The notes beneath the pieces are model-generated. The model had not been told where the DNA came from. It saw only the letters and a list, made by a program, of their open reading frames with translations, and did not search any database. The position numbers and the translations under genes were made by a program. Positions 1-13,146 of a stretch of 64,000 bases of DNA are shown here, in pieces. The number at the start of each line of letters is the position of its first letter. Position 1 is the first letter of the stretch. Source of the stretch: Bolinopsis microptera (taxonomy: Eukaryota > Ctenophora > Tentaculata > Lobata > Bolinopsidae); the NCBI RefSeq assembly GCF_026151205.1, contig NC_087082.1, positions 19,864,494 to 19,928,493 on the forward strand, given 5' to 3'.

Positions 1-455
1 CTAGAGCGAAGAGGGGATCCCGGTATTTTGGAGAAGAAGAACTTGAGCGAAGAGGGGACGGTATTTTGGGACATGAAGAACTAGGAGCGAAGAGGGGGAC
101 ACGGTATTTTGGGACAAGAAGAAATAGAGCGAAGAGGGGGAACCGGTATTTTGGGAGAAGTAAGATCTAGAGCGAAGAGGGGGGACCCGGTATTTGGGGA
201 GAAGAAGAACTTTAGAGACGAGAGGGGGACCCGGTAATTTTGGGAGAAGAATGAACGAGAGGCGAAGAGGGGGACCCGGTTTTTTGGGAGAAGGATAAGG
301 AACCTAGAGCGAAGAGGGGGACCGGTATTTTGGGAAGAAGAAGAACTAGATGCGAAGAGGGGGACCCGTATTTTGGGAGAAGAAGTACTAGAGCGATGAT
401 GGGGGACCCGTTTTTTGGGAGTGAAGAACTAGAGACGAGAGGGAGAAGGGGAAAA
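1..455. repeat. Degenerate ~41-bp minisatellite
   Basis: About eleven imperfect copies of a 40-43 bp unit, recognisable by gcgaagaggggg, a ccggtattttggg block and gagaagaag. Unit starts fall near 6, 47, 87, 129 and 172. Copies differ by many one-base gains and losses, especially in G runs, so part of the variation may be sequencing error at the window edge. Short open frames across it are repeat artefacts. Confidence 0.85.
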
Positions 456-559
456 AAAATAGGAATGATTAATATGCTCAAGAAAATAAACAGAAGGAGT
501 AAGCCAGTACCGGAGGCAAGATCCGGTAAGGGTTACATTGATTTAAATCTTTAGGTGTC

Positions 560-2885
560 CTAAGTAAAACCAGAACGGTTGCTGGCTTAAATATGATCTT
601 AATACTGCTTAACACGTCATCTTTATACTTTTATATTATAAGATGGGTATCATTAAATAGATTATTAGGCACAAACCAATTGAATGTTAGTGGATCTCTA
701 GACCCATTCATAGTACTGATTTACCTGCCATTTGACCTAATTATCAAGATCGGTATCTAATTAGGCTTGGCGCCAATTTATATTTTTTTTTTATCTTTGG
801 AAATGATTTTATGTAGATTTTAAGAAGTTGATTGCTTCTCATCATACCAAAACTTTATTACCATGTTTTATCCTACAATCCTATTTTTGCTCTATCAAGT
901 TCTTAGAGGTTTGCGAAAGGTTGTTGTCTTTAACCTTCCTGGGGACGCTTTCCAAGCACTTCCATGGAGACATCAGTGACTGTCTGCTTGAAATTATCAC
1001 ACATGTACTACAAGTTGAACCTCCATTAGCCAGACAATCAAAACGGTTTGATGAGCCACGTTGTACTCTTGAACCTTAGACGTGTTTCGCAAATGTTCGT
1101 TAGCAGGCCACATTCGTGCCTTTTAGCAGTGTATCTTATGCTACCGGCTGCAGTCTTGATTTCAGCTGTCCTCGACAAGATAGTGATCTGAAAAATGTCC
1201 GCCCAACGACATACTTAACATTGAGTAGCGAGTGTTGAATCGTCCATTAATACAAATTATGATCTATTTGATTAACAGTTAAACCCGTGGGGAGGACCGC
1301 TTGTACCCTTGTTGTCTTTATCTGAAACAGTGTTCCACCAATAACAAGTTGATTAGTTGCACAGAATAATCCATGAGCATGGTCCCCATTGTCGCTTGGT
1401 TGACTATAGAGAGATTTTCCCACCATTAAATCCTCGTATCAATTCGCAAGGGTAGTTTAACGTATGTTTTCAAGTTATTCTTTGATTAATTTGATAATTT
1501 TGATATCTTAATTCTGTTATATAAAGTGTGATAACAACAAATATTCATCAACACTTTCAGAAACACAATCGTTGACCATGCAGCGATTTCATTGGAAAAA
1601 ACAGTGCAAATGCCGTTGCTGATGTAGCGAATGGCATTTTAGGTATTTTCGGAGAAGAAGAACTTAGAGACGAGAGGGAGGAGGGGATACAATAAGGAAA
1701 AAATTAATTGCCTCCTAAAAAAAAACAGAAAAAACAGAAGGAGTAAGCCAGTACCGGAGGAATCCGGTAAGGGTTACATTGAATTACATATATAGGAGTC
1801 CTCAAAGTAAAACCATGAACGGTTTCTGGCTTAAAAATTGATTTAATATGTTCTCACGTATTCCTTTATACTTTTATATTACTAAGAGGTATCTTTATTT
1901 GATTTGTAGGCACAGCCAATTGGAATTTTAGTGGATCTCTAGACCCATTCAAGTACTGATTAACCAGCCATTGACCAAATATCAGTTTCTGTATCAAATC
2001 ACGCTTTGGCTCCAAATTTTATATTTTTATTTTGGAAAATGATGTTTTGGATTTTAGATGTGAATGCTATAATCTTCAAAAACATTCATTACCATGTTTT
2101 ATCCTATCTATCTATGTTTTGCTCCTATCAGTTCTTAGAGGTTTGCGAAGGTGTGTTCTTTAACCTTCCGGGGACGCTTTCCAAAGCACTTCCATCGAAC
2201 ATCAGTGACTGTCTGCTTGAAATTATCCCACAGTCCCAAGGTTGACACTCATTAGCCAGACATATCAAATACGGTCTGAAGAGCACGTTGTACTCTTGAT
2301 CCTTAGACGAGTTTCGCAAATGTTCGATTGCAGGCTCAATCGTGCCTTTTAGCAGTGATCTTAGCTTCCGGTTGCAGTTTGATTTGCAGCCGTCACCTAC
2401 GAAACAGATATTGATCTGAACCTAATGTCCGACCTCGACATACCTTAACTATTGAGTAGCGAGTGTTTGAATCGTCCATTAATACATTTAGGATCTATTT
2501 GATTAACATAACCCGTTGGGAGACCGCCATGTACCATTGTTGTCTTTATGCTGATAACAGAGTTCCACCAATAACAAGTTTGATTGCTGACAGAAATCCA
2601 TGAGGCCTGGTCCCATTGTCGCTTGATGATTCTATATGATGAGATTTTCCACCATTTAATCCCCGAAACTAATTTCGCAAGGGTAGTAATATAACGAATA
2701 TTTACAAGTTATTCATGATTTTTTTGATTATTTGTGATATCGTATTCTGTTATATAAAGTGTGTAACAAATCCAATATAATCCTCAACACTTTCAGTAAC
2801 ACAATCGTTGACCATTGCAGCCCCGATTTCATTGAAACCGGAGCAAATGCCGTTGCTGATTTAGCGGATGGCATTTTAGGTGGTA
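560..2885. repeat. Two tandem ~1.2 kb direct repeats
   Basis: The stretch from about 560 to 1625 is repeated from about 1800 to 2880. Shared landmarks are 'agtggatctctagacccattca' style blocks, 'ttcttagaggtttgcgaa', 'agtgactgtctgcttgaaatta' fragments and a tail with 'cgttgctgat' before a minisatellite-like piece. The two copies differ by roughly one change in ten, many of them single-base gaps. A weak cysteine-containing minus-strand reading frame lies near 2130-2320, but I cannot assign it to a family. Confidence 0.75.
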
Positions 2886-2929
2886 TTTTCGGAGAAGATG
2901 AATCTAGAGACGAGAGGGGGCAGGCCGCG

Positions 2930-3715
2930 TAAAGGCAGGGAATGGCCTGTCGGTATGTTCTGGAGTAGAATTAATTTAATGCGGGTTAACTTAATTAATT
3001 ACTAACTATATGCTTTTGATTATAGTTTAAACTTACCGCCTTTTAAAGATCTTAAATTCTTTATATTGGATATGCTTAAATTAAAGTCTATAACCATGTC
3101 CATATCACATAGCCCATATTTGTTTTTCGTATAAGACCATTAGAAATTCCCTAGATAGGGTAGGTTTCAATAATTTTTGATTTTGAATTTTGATTCAAGA
3201 ATCGTAAAAACTATATTTTAGGAGGTAACGGAAAATCACCTTTAATTGCTAATTGACTACCATTTACCATTGTGCTGATGGGATGATTCTAAAATGGACT
3301 GCATTGGCGATACCGGACATTATTACAATTAATACATTAAAACTAAACACATTTCAAGGATCAAATAACTTAATATACATATTTTGTATGAAAAATAATA
3401 ATATATATATATTATATCAGGTTTTTTTAAAAAATGGGTTCTTATTTTATCATGCATGCATGAATGTGTGTTCTTTTTAATGTTTTTGTAAATATAATTT
3501 TTCAAACATTGTTATTATTTTTTTAGCTTATTATAACCGTAAAAAATGTTAAAATATGTTCGACTATCCGATCTCTATTCGTTGCGGGCGATCCGCTGAT
3601 CACGGGATCAAATTAGTTGGTCCTTGGTCAGTAGGAGGTGATGTTCACATTGTAGTAATCACTAAAGGGGTAAAAATATAAGGATGGTTTCCTTATATGG
3701 AAATATTATTTTATT
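2930..3715. other. AT-rich intergenic stretch, nothing recognised
   Basis: Non-repetitive AT-rich DNA. No splice-supported coding exon, RNA gene or transposon end was recognised. Confidence 0.5.
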
Positions 3716-3717
3716 AT

Positions 3718-4020
3718 ATTATATTTCATTGGCTAGGACTTTATACACAATTATAGAAAGCGGTTGTGATTAGATCTTCGTAAGTCTTTGCATCATTTAT
3801 TTACATCAATTCTGATGAAATCATATCATTTATGTTACTTGTCAAATACGAATCATATACAATTTAGATTTAAATACAATCTTAAAGAGTGGAAATCTGA
3901 TGATCGGAAATTTAAAAAGAAATGAAAGCCGTAAAATTATACTCTTATCGTACCTAATTATCTTATTTACTGATAACTGATTCTCGGAAAAACACTTAAA
4001 ATCACAAAAAAAACCTGTAA
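3718..4020 (-). mobile_element. 3'-end remnant of a Penelope-like element
   Basis: Read on the minus strand this matches the 3' non-coding tail of the Penelope-like element at 46.3-48.8 kb (about 48465-48760), including the blocks around 'cgatgcaaagactttcg', 'atctaatcacaaccgc' and 'tcagttatcagta'. No coding sequence remains on its upstream side. It is an isolated terminal fragment, probably a 5'-truncated copy. Confidence 0.75.
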
Positions 4021-4379
4021 AAATTTGATATTAAAGTCCCCCCCCCCCCAAAAAAAAATGTACGCCACATCTCTGAATATTGGTATAACTAAGTAAAATC
4101 TACAATTACAATAACTATATACTAATGTCCGGCAGACCTTAAAAAGTATATGTTAGTGGTTACTATCGGGTGTTCTTACCTCAAAACCTTTCTATGGTGT
4201 TCAATTGGGTTTGAGTAGAACCCCTTCTAGCGTCCAATAGCCTTTCTTTGTCTGATTTACTTAATTGGGCTCTAAATCTAAGCGTCTACTTAATTACATA
4301 TAAGGTGTTTACTAAGTGCGGGAATTATTAGGCGGCTATGGTACTATAAATCCAAATGATCCTTTCACGGACAATCTTG

Positions 4380-5420
4380 CACTTGCATTGATTAACAGGT
4401 TCAGGACTGATATAAATATATTTGATTTTGCGAAAGCCTTTGATAGCGTTTGCATGACCTCATTTTAAGTATATTAAAGAATATTCTTAATGTCGATGGA
4501 CTAATGCTTAAATTTATTAAGTCCTATCTTGAGGGGCGGACATATCAACATAGTAGTGTTAGGAGGCCAAAGTCTTCTTCTCTACCAGTTCGGTCTGGTG
4601 TACCCTCAAGGTTCTATACTTGGCCCTTTTTTGTTTGTAATAATTTACTATGACATGTTCTCTCTGTGTCTTGAAGGCAACCTATATCGCCCTTTATGCA
4701 GTTGGACACTAAATTTTGGTGGGAGATCATTGGTTTACCCTGACCATCACATAATCAAAATGACATCAACAGATTATATGATTGGTCAGTGAGAAATCGA
4801 TTAAGTTCCACCACAAAAGTGCAAAGCCCTTCTCTGTGTCCTGCAAAGAAACGCTGGATAACTTGCCATTCATTAACTTCTTTTTTCACTTTATAAACTT
4901 TCTGAAGTGATATTGACTTTGAGCATCGCAGTCAGTTTTAGGAGGTCGCAATTTAACTCCAGGTTAAATTGGGGTGCACAATGTAAAGCGCTTGTTTTCC
5001 AAAGCTACCTCTAGACTTGGACTACTTAGTAGAACATGTCAATTTCACTACTGATAAAAGCAGAAAAAGATCGTTTATTTAGCGTAATTAGGTCTATATT
5101 TGAACATGTTCTGTCATATGGTTCCCTCAATCCTGCTACTCATCTTCAACAGTTTGTTGATATCCAATAAGAGGGCATAATTAAATGGATCATATGGTGA
5201 ACCTTACTCCAGTTTTTAATGGACGTTAACTTGCTACAGAGCAAAAGAAACTAAAATATTCTCCCTGGTTAAACAGAAGTTTATTTATAACGATCTTATG
5301 GACCTTCTATAAAATAGTGAATTGCATTATTCCAGTTTCGCTTCCCCTACATATTAGTACAATGCCGTCCAGAGGGCACCCGATACACTAGGCACAAATG
5401 CTTCAAATAATTATTGATAT
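4380..5420 (+). pseudogene. Broken CR1/Jockey-like reverse transcriptase fragment
   Basis: Translation shows pieces of a non-LTR reverse transcriptase in shifting frames: DFAKAFDS (motif A region, about 4425-4450), then a thumb-proximal stretch with YLEGR, then GVPQGSILGPFLFVI (motif B region, about 4595-4645). Further on, about 5095-5180, a block like the C-terminal region of CR1 proteins reads SIFEHVLSYGS. Frameshifts and stops separate the blocks, so the copy is dead. The endonuclease and 5' part are absent. It is related to, but clearly different from, the fresher copy at 15.0-18.4 kb. Confidence 0.8.
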
Positions 5421-5539
5421 GTCGGTTACTTTCATATACATGAGTACCTCTGTTGCCCCTGCTTCGCATGCCTCCGAATAGCTTTTTTCATAGATCTATG
5501 CTGAAATGGAAATTGTCTACCAGTATGTATCGGCAGTCA

Positions 5540-5835
5540 GAGGCAGTGGCGTAAGAAGGGCCACGTGACCCCGCTGTGCAGGGGGGCGACGTCTTTGGGG
5601 GGCGCCATAATAGTCGTTGGAATGTGGGACAATTTCGGCAAAAACTTAACTAAAGTACTAGCAAAAAACTCGCGCGTTTTGCTCTAGATCACACTTTGTT
5701 AGAGATTTTTACCGCTCATCCTCTAAAATCACCTAATTTGTTCAATTTTAAGGTTGGGGCACCCAAAAGGGAAGGGGGCGCCAACAGGGGGGCGCCTTTT
5801 CGGCGGGGGGGCGCCCAGGCAACGTTACGCACTGA
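5540..5835 (+). repeat. Dispersed GC-rich repeat, copy 1
   Basis: A ~290 bp block beginning near 'ggccacgtgaccccgctg' and ending near 'gcgcccaggcaacgtta'. An inverted copy lies at 24447-24690. It has long G runs (ggggggcg) around an AT-rich core containing 'aaaatcacctaatttgttcaa'. No coding potential was seen and the family is not recognised. Confidence 0.75.
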
Positions 5836-6307
5836 GTCAGAGCGGATTTCTTTTTAAAGCCAAAATTGATCAAGTTCCTCTGGGGCTGCCGATCAGTCGG
5901 CCTGATTAGCTCATCTGTCTTATGGAGTCTCACAGAATTTTTTTTGTTGGTTACAAATTCTGTCTGTCCAATTTTCCTTTTATGCTTGTCCTTTTCTTTT
6001 TTCTTTTTTCAGTTGTGACGGTATTGTTATGAACAAAATCCTTATAATTATTTATGTTATGTTTGATTCTTGGTAATGTTTGTCATTAAAATTTGGTAGG
6101 ACGGCCCAAACGTTAATGTGGCTCTTGCTATGTGTTGGTTCTGCCGAATCTAATTATTATACTGGGTGGGCAAAAGTCAGTGTGCATATGTTGGGTCTTA
6201 TACCTCGCTGTGTTTTATTATTTGAGCTGGTTGCTTTGCTGATGGCTACTTGTACTTACTGGTTCGAGGATTCCGTCGTAAAAATTTGAATATTCGAATA
6301 TTTTAGA

Positions 6308-7245
6308 CCACGAACATTCAATATTAAAACACCTATATTGTTTCTCTGAAAATCCTGATCGCCTAATTTTTTTAGAGGGACGGTAGATTATCAAATGTTG
6401 CATATATCTGAAAAAAATGAGGCAAATCGGATTAGATATGACGAAGTTCACAAGCATTTTGTGTATTTCGTTAACAAATTGACTGGGTGATTATGTGACA
6501 CCGTGACACGACACCTTAATTGGGCAACCTTTAACATTTCCCATAATTGTTTAACGGGGTAGTTACGGGGTCACCTTAATCACTTGATTAGGTAAACCAA
6601 TCACATCGATACAAACGTAATGAACAAGCTTGTTATGCTTCATATCTCGGTATCTGAGAAGCTAGAACTATAATTCTTTCATGGGCAAACGTATTCGAAT
6701 GGCCAATACACAATCAATAACATTTTGCTTGATCCGATATCCTACTATCAAAAAAATGTGAAAAGAACTTCATTTTCACATTATTTTTGATAGTTTGGAT
6801 AATCGGGATAAAGCTAAATGTTATTGGAATTGTGTTTGGCCATTCCGATTACGTTTGCCCTGTGAAAGAATGAGAGGTCTAGCTTCTCTGTGGACGAGAT
6901 ATGAAGAATTAACAGCTTGTTCATTAAGTGTGAATCTGGTGATTGAGTTTACCTATATCCACGTGATAAGGTGCACCCGTTAACTACCCAGTTTTATACA
7001 TTGTTGGGGATTGTTAAGGGTGCCCAATTAAGGTGTTCGTGGTCACGGTGTCACATAAAATTCACCCAGTCAATTGTTTACGAAATCACATAATGCTCTG
7101 TTAACTTCGGTCATTTCTAATCCGTTTTGCCTCATTTTTTCAGATAATATGCAACATTGGATAATCTACCGTCTCTAAAAAAATTAGGCGTTCAGGATTT
7201 TCAGAGAAAACAATTATTGGTGTTTTAATATTGAATGGGCCGTGG
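6308..7245. repeat. 0.94 kb foldback (giant imperfect palindrome)
   Basis: The left arm 6308 to about 6765 is the reverse complement of the right arm, about 6775 to 7245. Matching landmarks are 'attcaatattaaaacac', 'aaaatcctgatcgcctaa', 'caaattgactgggtga', 'cgtattcgaatggcc' and, at the centre, tgtgaaaa-gaactt-catttt cacattatt. The loop is only a few bases, so a transcript through it would form a ~460-bp stem. No transposase frame is present. It could be a foldback or miniature inverted-repeat element. Confidence 0.9.
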
Positions 7246-7251
7246 GTCGCC

Positions 7252-7535
7252 TTCTGGTTGCTTTTTGGTCGCTTTTTTGGTCGCTTTTTGGTCGCTTCTC
7301 GTCGCTTTTTGGTTGCTTTTGGGTCACTTCTCGTCGCTTCTAGTCGCTTTTTGGTCGCTTCTAGTCGCTTTTTGGTCGCTTCTGGTCGCTTTTTGGTCGC
7401 TTTTGGGTCACTTCTCGTCGCTTCTAGTCGCTTTTTGGTCGCTTCTAGTCGCTTTTTGGTCGCTTCTGGTCGCTTTTTGGTCGTTTTTAGGTCGCTTCCG
7501 GTCGCTTTTGGGTCGCTTCTGGTCACCTTTTAGGG
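7252..7535. repeat. GTCGCTTTTTG minisatellite
   Basis: Roughly 25 imperfect copies of a 10-11 bp unit (ttttggtcgc / ttctagtcgc / ttctggtcgc), partly organised into higher-order blocks such as 'gggtcacttctcgtcgc' that recurs at about 7321 and 7408. All frames are open because the unit lacks stops, so the predicted proteins here are artefacts. Confidence 0.9.
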
Positions 7536-7910
7536 TTCATGTCGCTTTTACACAAGAAAGGGGGCCCTTGGATATATGGAGTGGAAAAAGGGGGCTACGT
7601 TGACGACAAAAGTATGCTTCTTCGCAATAGACCACTCCCCTTTAATTATTTGTTTAGGAAGCGTCAGCCATGCGTTAATTAATTACACCGAAGTTCCTCC
7701 ACATTGTACAGGGAAAATAGATCGTGCGTGGTTTAACTACGGCCAAATTCTCGTTTTTATGCTCAATATTTCAACAACTTTATTAACTGGTTAAATCAAC
7801 TATCTGAACCGATATTTTGTGCAGGAAAAAAGAAGAGAAGAAGCCGGAAGTAAGTAACTATAGAAAGTTGGTGGTTTCAATTTAGTAAGCCGGCTTCACT
7901 TAATCTCCAG

Positions 7911-8295
7911 TTTGGGCTGTGAAAGAAATCAAGACATGTTAACCACATTCCTGACTGCCACAAACAATTTGACTATCGAGGTTATGATCTGGAAACACAT
8001 GATTGAAGGAAACTGGACGAACGTTCCATCATATGGCTACCGTACTCTTTACTATAGTGTGGCAAATCCAGAGAACGATGTCATGTTTACAAGTCTTGTC
8101 GTCCAGCGTGTAAAAGAATCAGATGTAACACAGCACCGTGCAGTGATAGTCATTGATGATAAGCAGCAAACTTCCGACATGATACCAGTGACATTATCTC
8201 CAACTGATATTTTTAAATTATTCAGTTTAACTGTGATAAAAGCCTTTTCATTTTCAAACAAAAAAGAATATGAAACACTAATGCAAAGTTACTGA
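7911..8295 (+). CDS. Possible terminal exon, Ig-like ectodomain
   Basis: A 127-codon open frame follows a good splice acceptor (ttaatctccag at 7901-7910) and ends at a TGA at 8293-8295. The translation has two N-glycosylation sequons (NNLT, NWTN), a central tryptophan, and a stretch reading SLVVQRVKESDV, which resembles the F-strand approach of an immunoglobulin-like domain. The usual Y-x-C is replaced by HRAVIVI, so the Ig assignment is weak. No upstream exon was found in the preceding 300 bases, which are minisatellite-derived. It could be part of a truncated secreted or surface protein gene. Confidence 0.35.
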
Positions 8296-9355
8296 GTATA
8301 AATCAGCCGACAGGTGCTGAAAATTAAATATATAATGCCTACTGGTGAGACCAGCAGGCATAATGTCGATCTGAGGGGCTAACCCTCACTAGGTCGTGAT
8401 TAACTCCAAAAAATCCGCGGCTCAATTCCCCAACTCCATAATTGCGCGGCTTTTATGTTACTTATATATGTAAATATACGTTTCAGCACTGTGTTACGAG
8501 GCAGTAGACCCCCCCGCGCATTTTTGGAGTTGATTGTCGCGCGCATTTTTTTGAGTTGGGTTACATCTTGGTGACAGTAAGGGGAGGATTTTTGAATTTT
8601 ATAAGTTTTGGCTTCAGCCAGGGATACGGCTGGATTACCAAAACTGTACCAGGGCAATGTTACACGGCTTATATAGTGGGATGAAAGTCTTGCAAACAAG
8701 AATTGTCCGGGAGCAACTGAATCAAATTAATTTTTACCCCGTGGAACCCCGGGATTCATGGATCCCAGACACTTTTGTGTTGAAAACTTTCAGTGGATTT
8801 GTGCTCGGAAGCGGCAACAGGGGTTGGCCCTGTTTACGTGATCTAACTGGTTGGGAAAAATTAGTCTCGGGTTTAAGTCGGCTTCCCTAATATTGCTGGT
8901 AATTGGGGCTTGCACTGGGGATGATTCTAGAAGCTTGGCGCTCCGCTGGACTGGTGCGATGTGTGTAATGTTATAGTGCACCGTTCAGGGTTGCCAAAAA
9001 CACTAATTACTAGAATGGGAGCGGGGCTGAGAGTGGGGCTTGAATGTAACTGTAAGTTTTATCTGGATTATCGTGGCTAATACTAGAAAGTGCCGTGATT
9101 TAATATAGATTTTCACTTGGCATAGCCGGGCCTGGGATATTTACACCAGTGTCTTGACTTTTGCCTGCTGAAATGAAGTTCACGGTTCTCTAAAATAGTA
9201 ATTGTCTCTTCATAATCATATCTATTCAATCCTTTAACGATCAAGTATATTCCACGGCAATAATACCATTCTCTTTTAGTTAAACAAAAATATCAGTTTT
9301 AAAAAATCGATCCTTTTCTTTTTCCTTTATCTTTTTCCAAGATAAAATCATCGTT
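8296..9355. other. Intergenic stretch, nothing firm
   Basis: No supported exon. It contains two short 'gcgcatttttggagttg / gcgcgcatttttttgagttg' direct repeats near 8515-8560, and an AT-rich segment just beyond the receptor gene's stop codon that would hold its 3' UTR. Confidence 0.45.
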
Positions 9356-12300
9356 TTAAGATGTTTCGCATTCTTCAGGAATGGTTGACAATATCGTTTG
9401 CGTAATACTGAATTTGCTCGCGAAAACTTTTCCTGTTAGGAAAATTTTCGAATATTCAGTTTCTGTTTTATTCAATGTGGTGGAATTCTTTTTTGTGATA
9501 TCTGATTTTGAAGCAGAATCCAAGTCCATAGTATCATCATTTTTGTGCAAAAAAGTAGAATCTTCCTTGTTGACAGTTTTGTTATTATTACAAGTTCTGA
9601 TTTCTTCATTTTGTCCTGACAGCTCATTTGCATTGAAAGCAGATTGTGGAGTCATGGCGACGTTTCTTTCCACATTTCTTTTCTTTCTTCTAGTTCTAGC
9701 AAATTTGTTTAACGATAGTAAACATCGTCTTATATAAGACATGTAAAATAGAGATACCCAATATCTAATTTTATTTACCATCAACTTGATTGTCACGATT
9801 ATGTAATCATGATATAGAATGGGATTTATAACAGAATTTATTGGTAGAATCACGATCGAAGATATTGGATACAAGGCTGTAGCATCCATTAATTCAAAAG
9901 AATGCAACATACACACCGATATAAAAGGGACCCAACAAAAGAAATCTGTCGCAATTATGAGGGCTATTTGAAGATTGGATTCTTCTTTATCTCTTGAGCG
10001 TCTATTTTGGGCTTCGTGATTGCACATTCTAGCTCGTTGTTTTGAGCTCTTTGTAAAGAACAAAACCTTGCTGTAGCAGATAAATATGATGGTGAAACAC
10101 ACAAAATACAAGGTTAGATTTGACCATACATAAACTTTTTGTGGGTCTTCTCTTGATACAAAGTATTTGAACAGACAAACGCCATCATTGCCATAAAAGT
10201 GAACTTTGCGTCTCCCTATGCCTCCATATTGGTTTGAAAACATTGGGCTTATCAAACTATCGATTTTTGCCCAAGTGTACACTGCAGAGTCAACGAGTCT
10301 TCCATAATACTTGCTTATCTTGTTAATGTGCATGTCTTTGGTCACAAATGCTGGAAATATTGTAATGTTTGGATTATATGTCATGCCATTGACAAAGATA
10401 TCCTCATATCGGACCATTAAGGGGATATAGGCTAAACAAAATGATGCAATTGACATTATCACGATGATGATGACCATTTTTGCTGCTGCATGTTTGGATG
10501 TCATTTTTTTTACTTTGATGATACCGATAGCCCTAAATATGCTGAGAACTGTCATTGAAAAGAGGGATATTTGACCACCGAATGTACTGAACACTCCCAA
10601 GAAAGCACACCCATCACTGGATAACCAATTATATCTTTCTTTACAGTATGATTCCGCAAAGATGACTGAGTCTAAAATAGCAATAGTTAACAGGTACAGT
10701 CCCGTTATTAGATCCCCAATATGAATGACAGTTGTTAGAGCTTTATTGTTCAATGCAGACGTAAAATGTCTGGTTGCCAGGTGTCTAAAATTCTTAAAAA
10801 GTTTGACAGAGTTTAGGATAACTGCTGCACAACCAACGACCCAACTGAAAACCTTTAGAGAGAGTTTTGAAATAATTGTTGTTCTACAGTCCTCATTGCA
10901 CTCGTCGGTGTAGTCAGCACAATCTATTTTCCCATCACATTTCTGGCTCCGTCCAATGAAGCGTTTTGAAGATGTGCATAAAAAGTTGTTAATACATGTA
11001 TCTTCATCTGAGCTATCGCCGCAATCGTCTACCAAATTGCAAACTTTGTCATAATCGACACATCTATCGTTGTTGCAGAGAAATATGTTATTTTGATACC
11101 GTCCACTTTTCTTATTTTTATTTAAAAATGTCAGGCGATTCTTATTCTCTATTGGCATTGTAAAAATCCTGTCCTGGTATTGATTATCAATCTTACATGA
11201 GTCATAGTTAAGTGGTCGCAATGGACAAACAGGCTGCTCTTTGCATTTTTTCAAGCAACTAAGATAAACGTACACTCTTCCATATACGTTTGTGCAGTCT
11301 ACCATGGTCTTTGGTAAAACTATTTTTGGTATACCGTCGAGTCCAAAAATTGAGACTAGCAAGAATTCTTCTTTGACGCATTGTGATATATAGTGACCTA
11401 AACTTGTACTCACTCCGGCAACACAATGTATAAGAAATTCCAATGGATTTCTTGTTCCAATGGCGATGGGGTTTGTGAAAACATGTTCGGATGATCTAGT
11501 CTGACCGCAAACTCTTGCATGATCACAAATGTCATAACCGTTACACAGATCTTGGAACATTACATAATGGTACGATCTAGGGCTGCAGATGTAAACATCT
11601 TCACATTTACTGCTGTCAGGCACATAACGAGACAATCTGCCGATTCCACATGTTGGCCAGATTTCTGTTTCGTCTTCTCCTTTTAGACAGTCTTTACTTC
11701 CGTCCATCAGCCAAGAGATGGGTATGGGAAGTTTTGTGTCGTGACGATATCGGCGGGAACATGTAGACAAAGTCATTCTGTCACAGATCTTGGATGTTTC
11801 ATCACTTTTATCGGAACAGTCCGAAATTCCATTGCAAAATCGATGCTTATGGACAGTACAAGAGTGACTGGTTGTCAAGCATAGGCTGTCAAACCCATCA
11901 TCGCACAAACCTGGGTTCTGAACGCAGGTGGCAAATTTAGACACCGTAGATGGGTATCCGTCAATCTTACACGACACTACTCCTCTCATTGGGTCCGTAC
12001 AATTGGTTTGGTCCATAAAGAATTTGCAGTATGGCATATGCGGCTCACCGTCAACTGGCTTCAATGTGTTTATTAATGAATCAATATATAACCTTTTATA
12101 AATAATTAGCGCAGAACATCTTGTAAAATTAGATAGCCTCCGGTATGAGAACGATGATATTGGATTGGATTGTGGATTCGATATTGGATTCCATGTTGAA
12201 ATGCATTGTTTGCTCTTTTTGACATCTTCATACAGTTTTTTATGGGCCAAGTTATGTTTGTAATCCAAATAATTGATGGCTTCATATCCTCGAGGTTTTA

Positions 12301-12900
12301 TGTTAAATAAACCATTCCTACCAGTATAGAGATCTATCATATGATGATTGTACTCGTTACAACCAATTTCATCCTCACCACTTTCGCAATCAAGTCTGCT
12401 ATCGCATATTTGTTGAGAACTCACATATGACATATTACTTCTGATACTCTCACAAAATATACCATAACGATAACCATTACACAACGCTTCATCAAGACAA
12501 CCATGAACTTCACATAATCCATTACATGTTGTAGAATTAGTCATACTAAAATCCATATAATTAGCTGGTTCATATTCTATAGTTAGGGTGAAAACCTTAG
12601 GTGTTACTACCCCAATCTCTTCCGTAAAATTTATGTTACAAAAAGGTTTCGAATTGTCTCCTGATAGCAACTCTATGACTTTAATGCTGGGCCGGTGGTG
12701 TATACAACCTTGATAAACGCGAGGATCGTCAGAACAGAGCTTTGTTACATCAGGGCGGAGAAAGTTTGCTGATTTCGGTTGCTTACGTGGAAAATATACG
12801 TAATATTTTGAGGAATCGATGCATTCGATAATTTCAAAATTGTCATCTTGTTGACAAACATTTTTGAAAAATCCGTTAGTTTCGGCAACGGTACACACTC
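9356..12900 (-). CDS. LDLa-domain rhodopsin-like GPCR, large final exon
   Basis: This 3.5 kb exon encodes about 1,180 residues of a surface receptor. Numbering from the exon start, LDLa-type cysteine/acidic modules appear near 146-180, 340-373, 602-637 and 641-672 (CDxxxDC..SDE patterns). Seven hydrophobic helices follow at about 677-700, 720-745, 763-790, 805-828, 925-948, 976-998 and 1008-1030. TM7 ends in NPILY, the rhodopsin-family NPxxY. At the end of TM3 the DRY motif is replaced by FRA. The TM4-TM5 loop is unusually long (about 95 residues) and the cytoplasmic tail is about 130 residues. The architecture resembles the LDLa-bearing receptors typified by mollusc GRL101, though no leucine-rich repeats are evident. 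The acceptor ttatttcag (minus strand, ending at 12901) joins it in frame to the exon at 13147-13391. The ligand is unknown. Confidence 0.9.
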
Positions 12901-13146
12901 CTGAAATAATTTTTAAAGAAATAACAATATCAATGTTGCTTCAAAACCAGTGTGCACTGTGCAGCGTAAATCCTTTTCAGCCGTTAAAGGTGAAGATAAG
13001 AATAAACTGAAAATAAGTGATAAATGTCCATTTTTATATTCTTTAATAGACTATATTATTAATTATTTACATTAGACACAACAAATGAATAGATATATGC
13101 TAAGATAAATACTTAAATATGACATATTGACATGTTGAGGACTTAC

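Noticed and set aside
3890-3935. ctgatga...gaaa in the Penelope-like terminus as a hammerhead ribozyme
   Set aside because: The bases between the two core motifs do not form stem II, and stem I partners are absent.
7140-7603. Repetitive frames over the GTCGC minisatellite
   Set aside because: The 10-11 bp unit lacks stops in several frames; no start context, domain or splice support.
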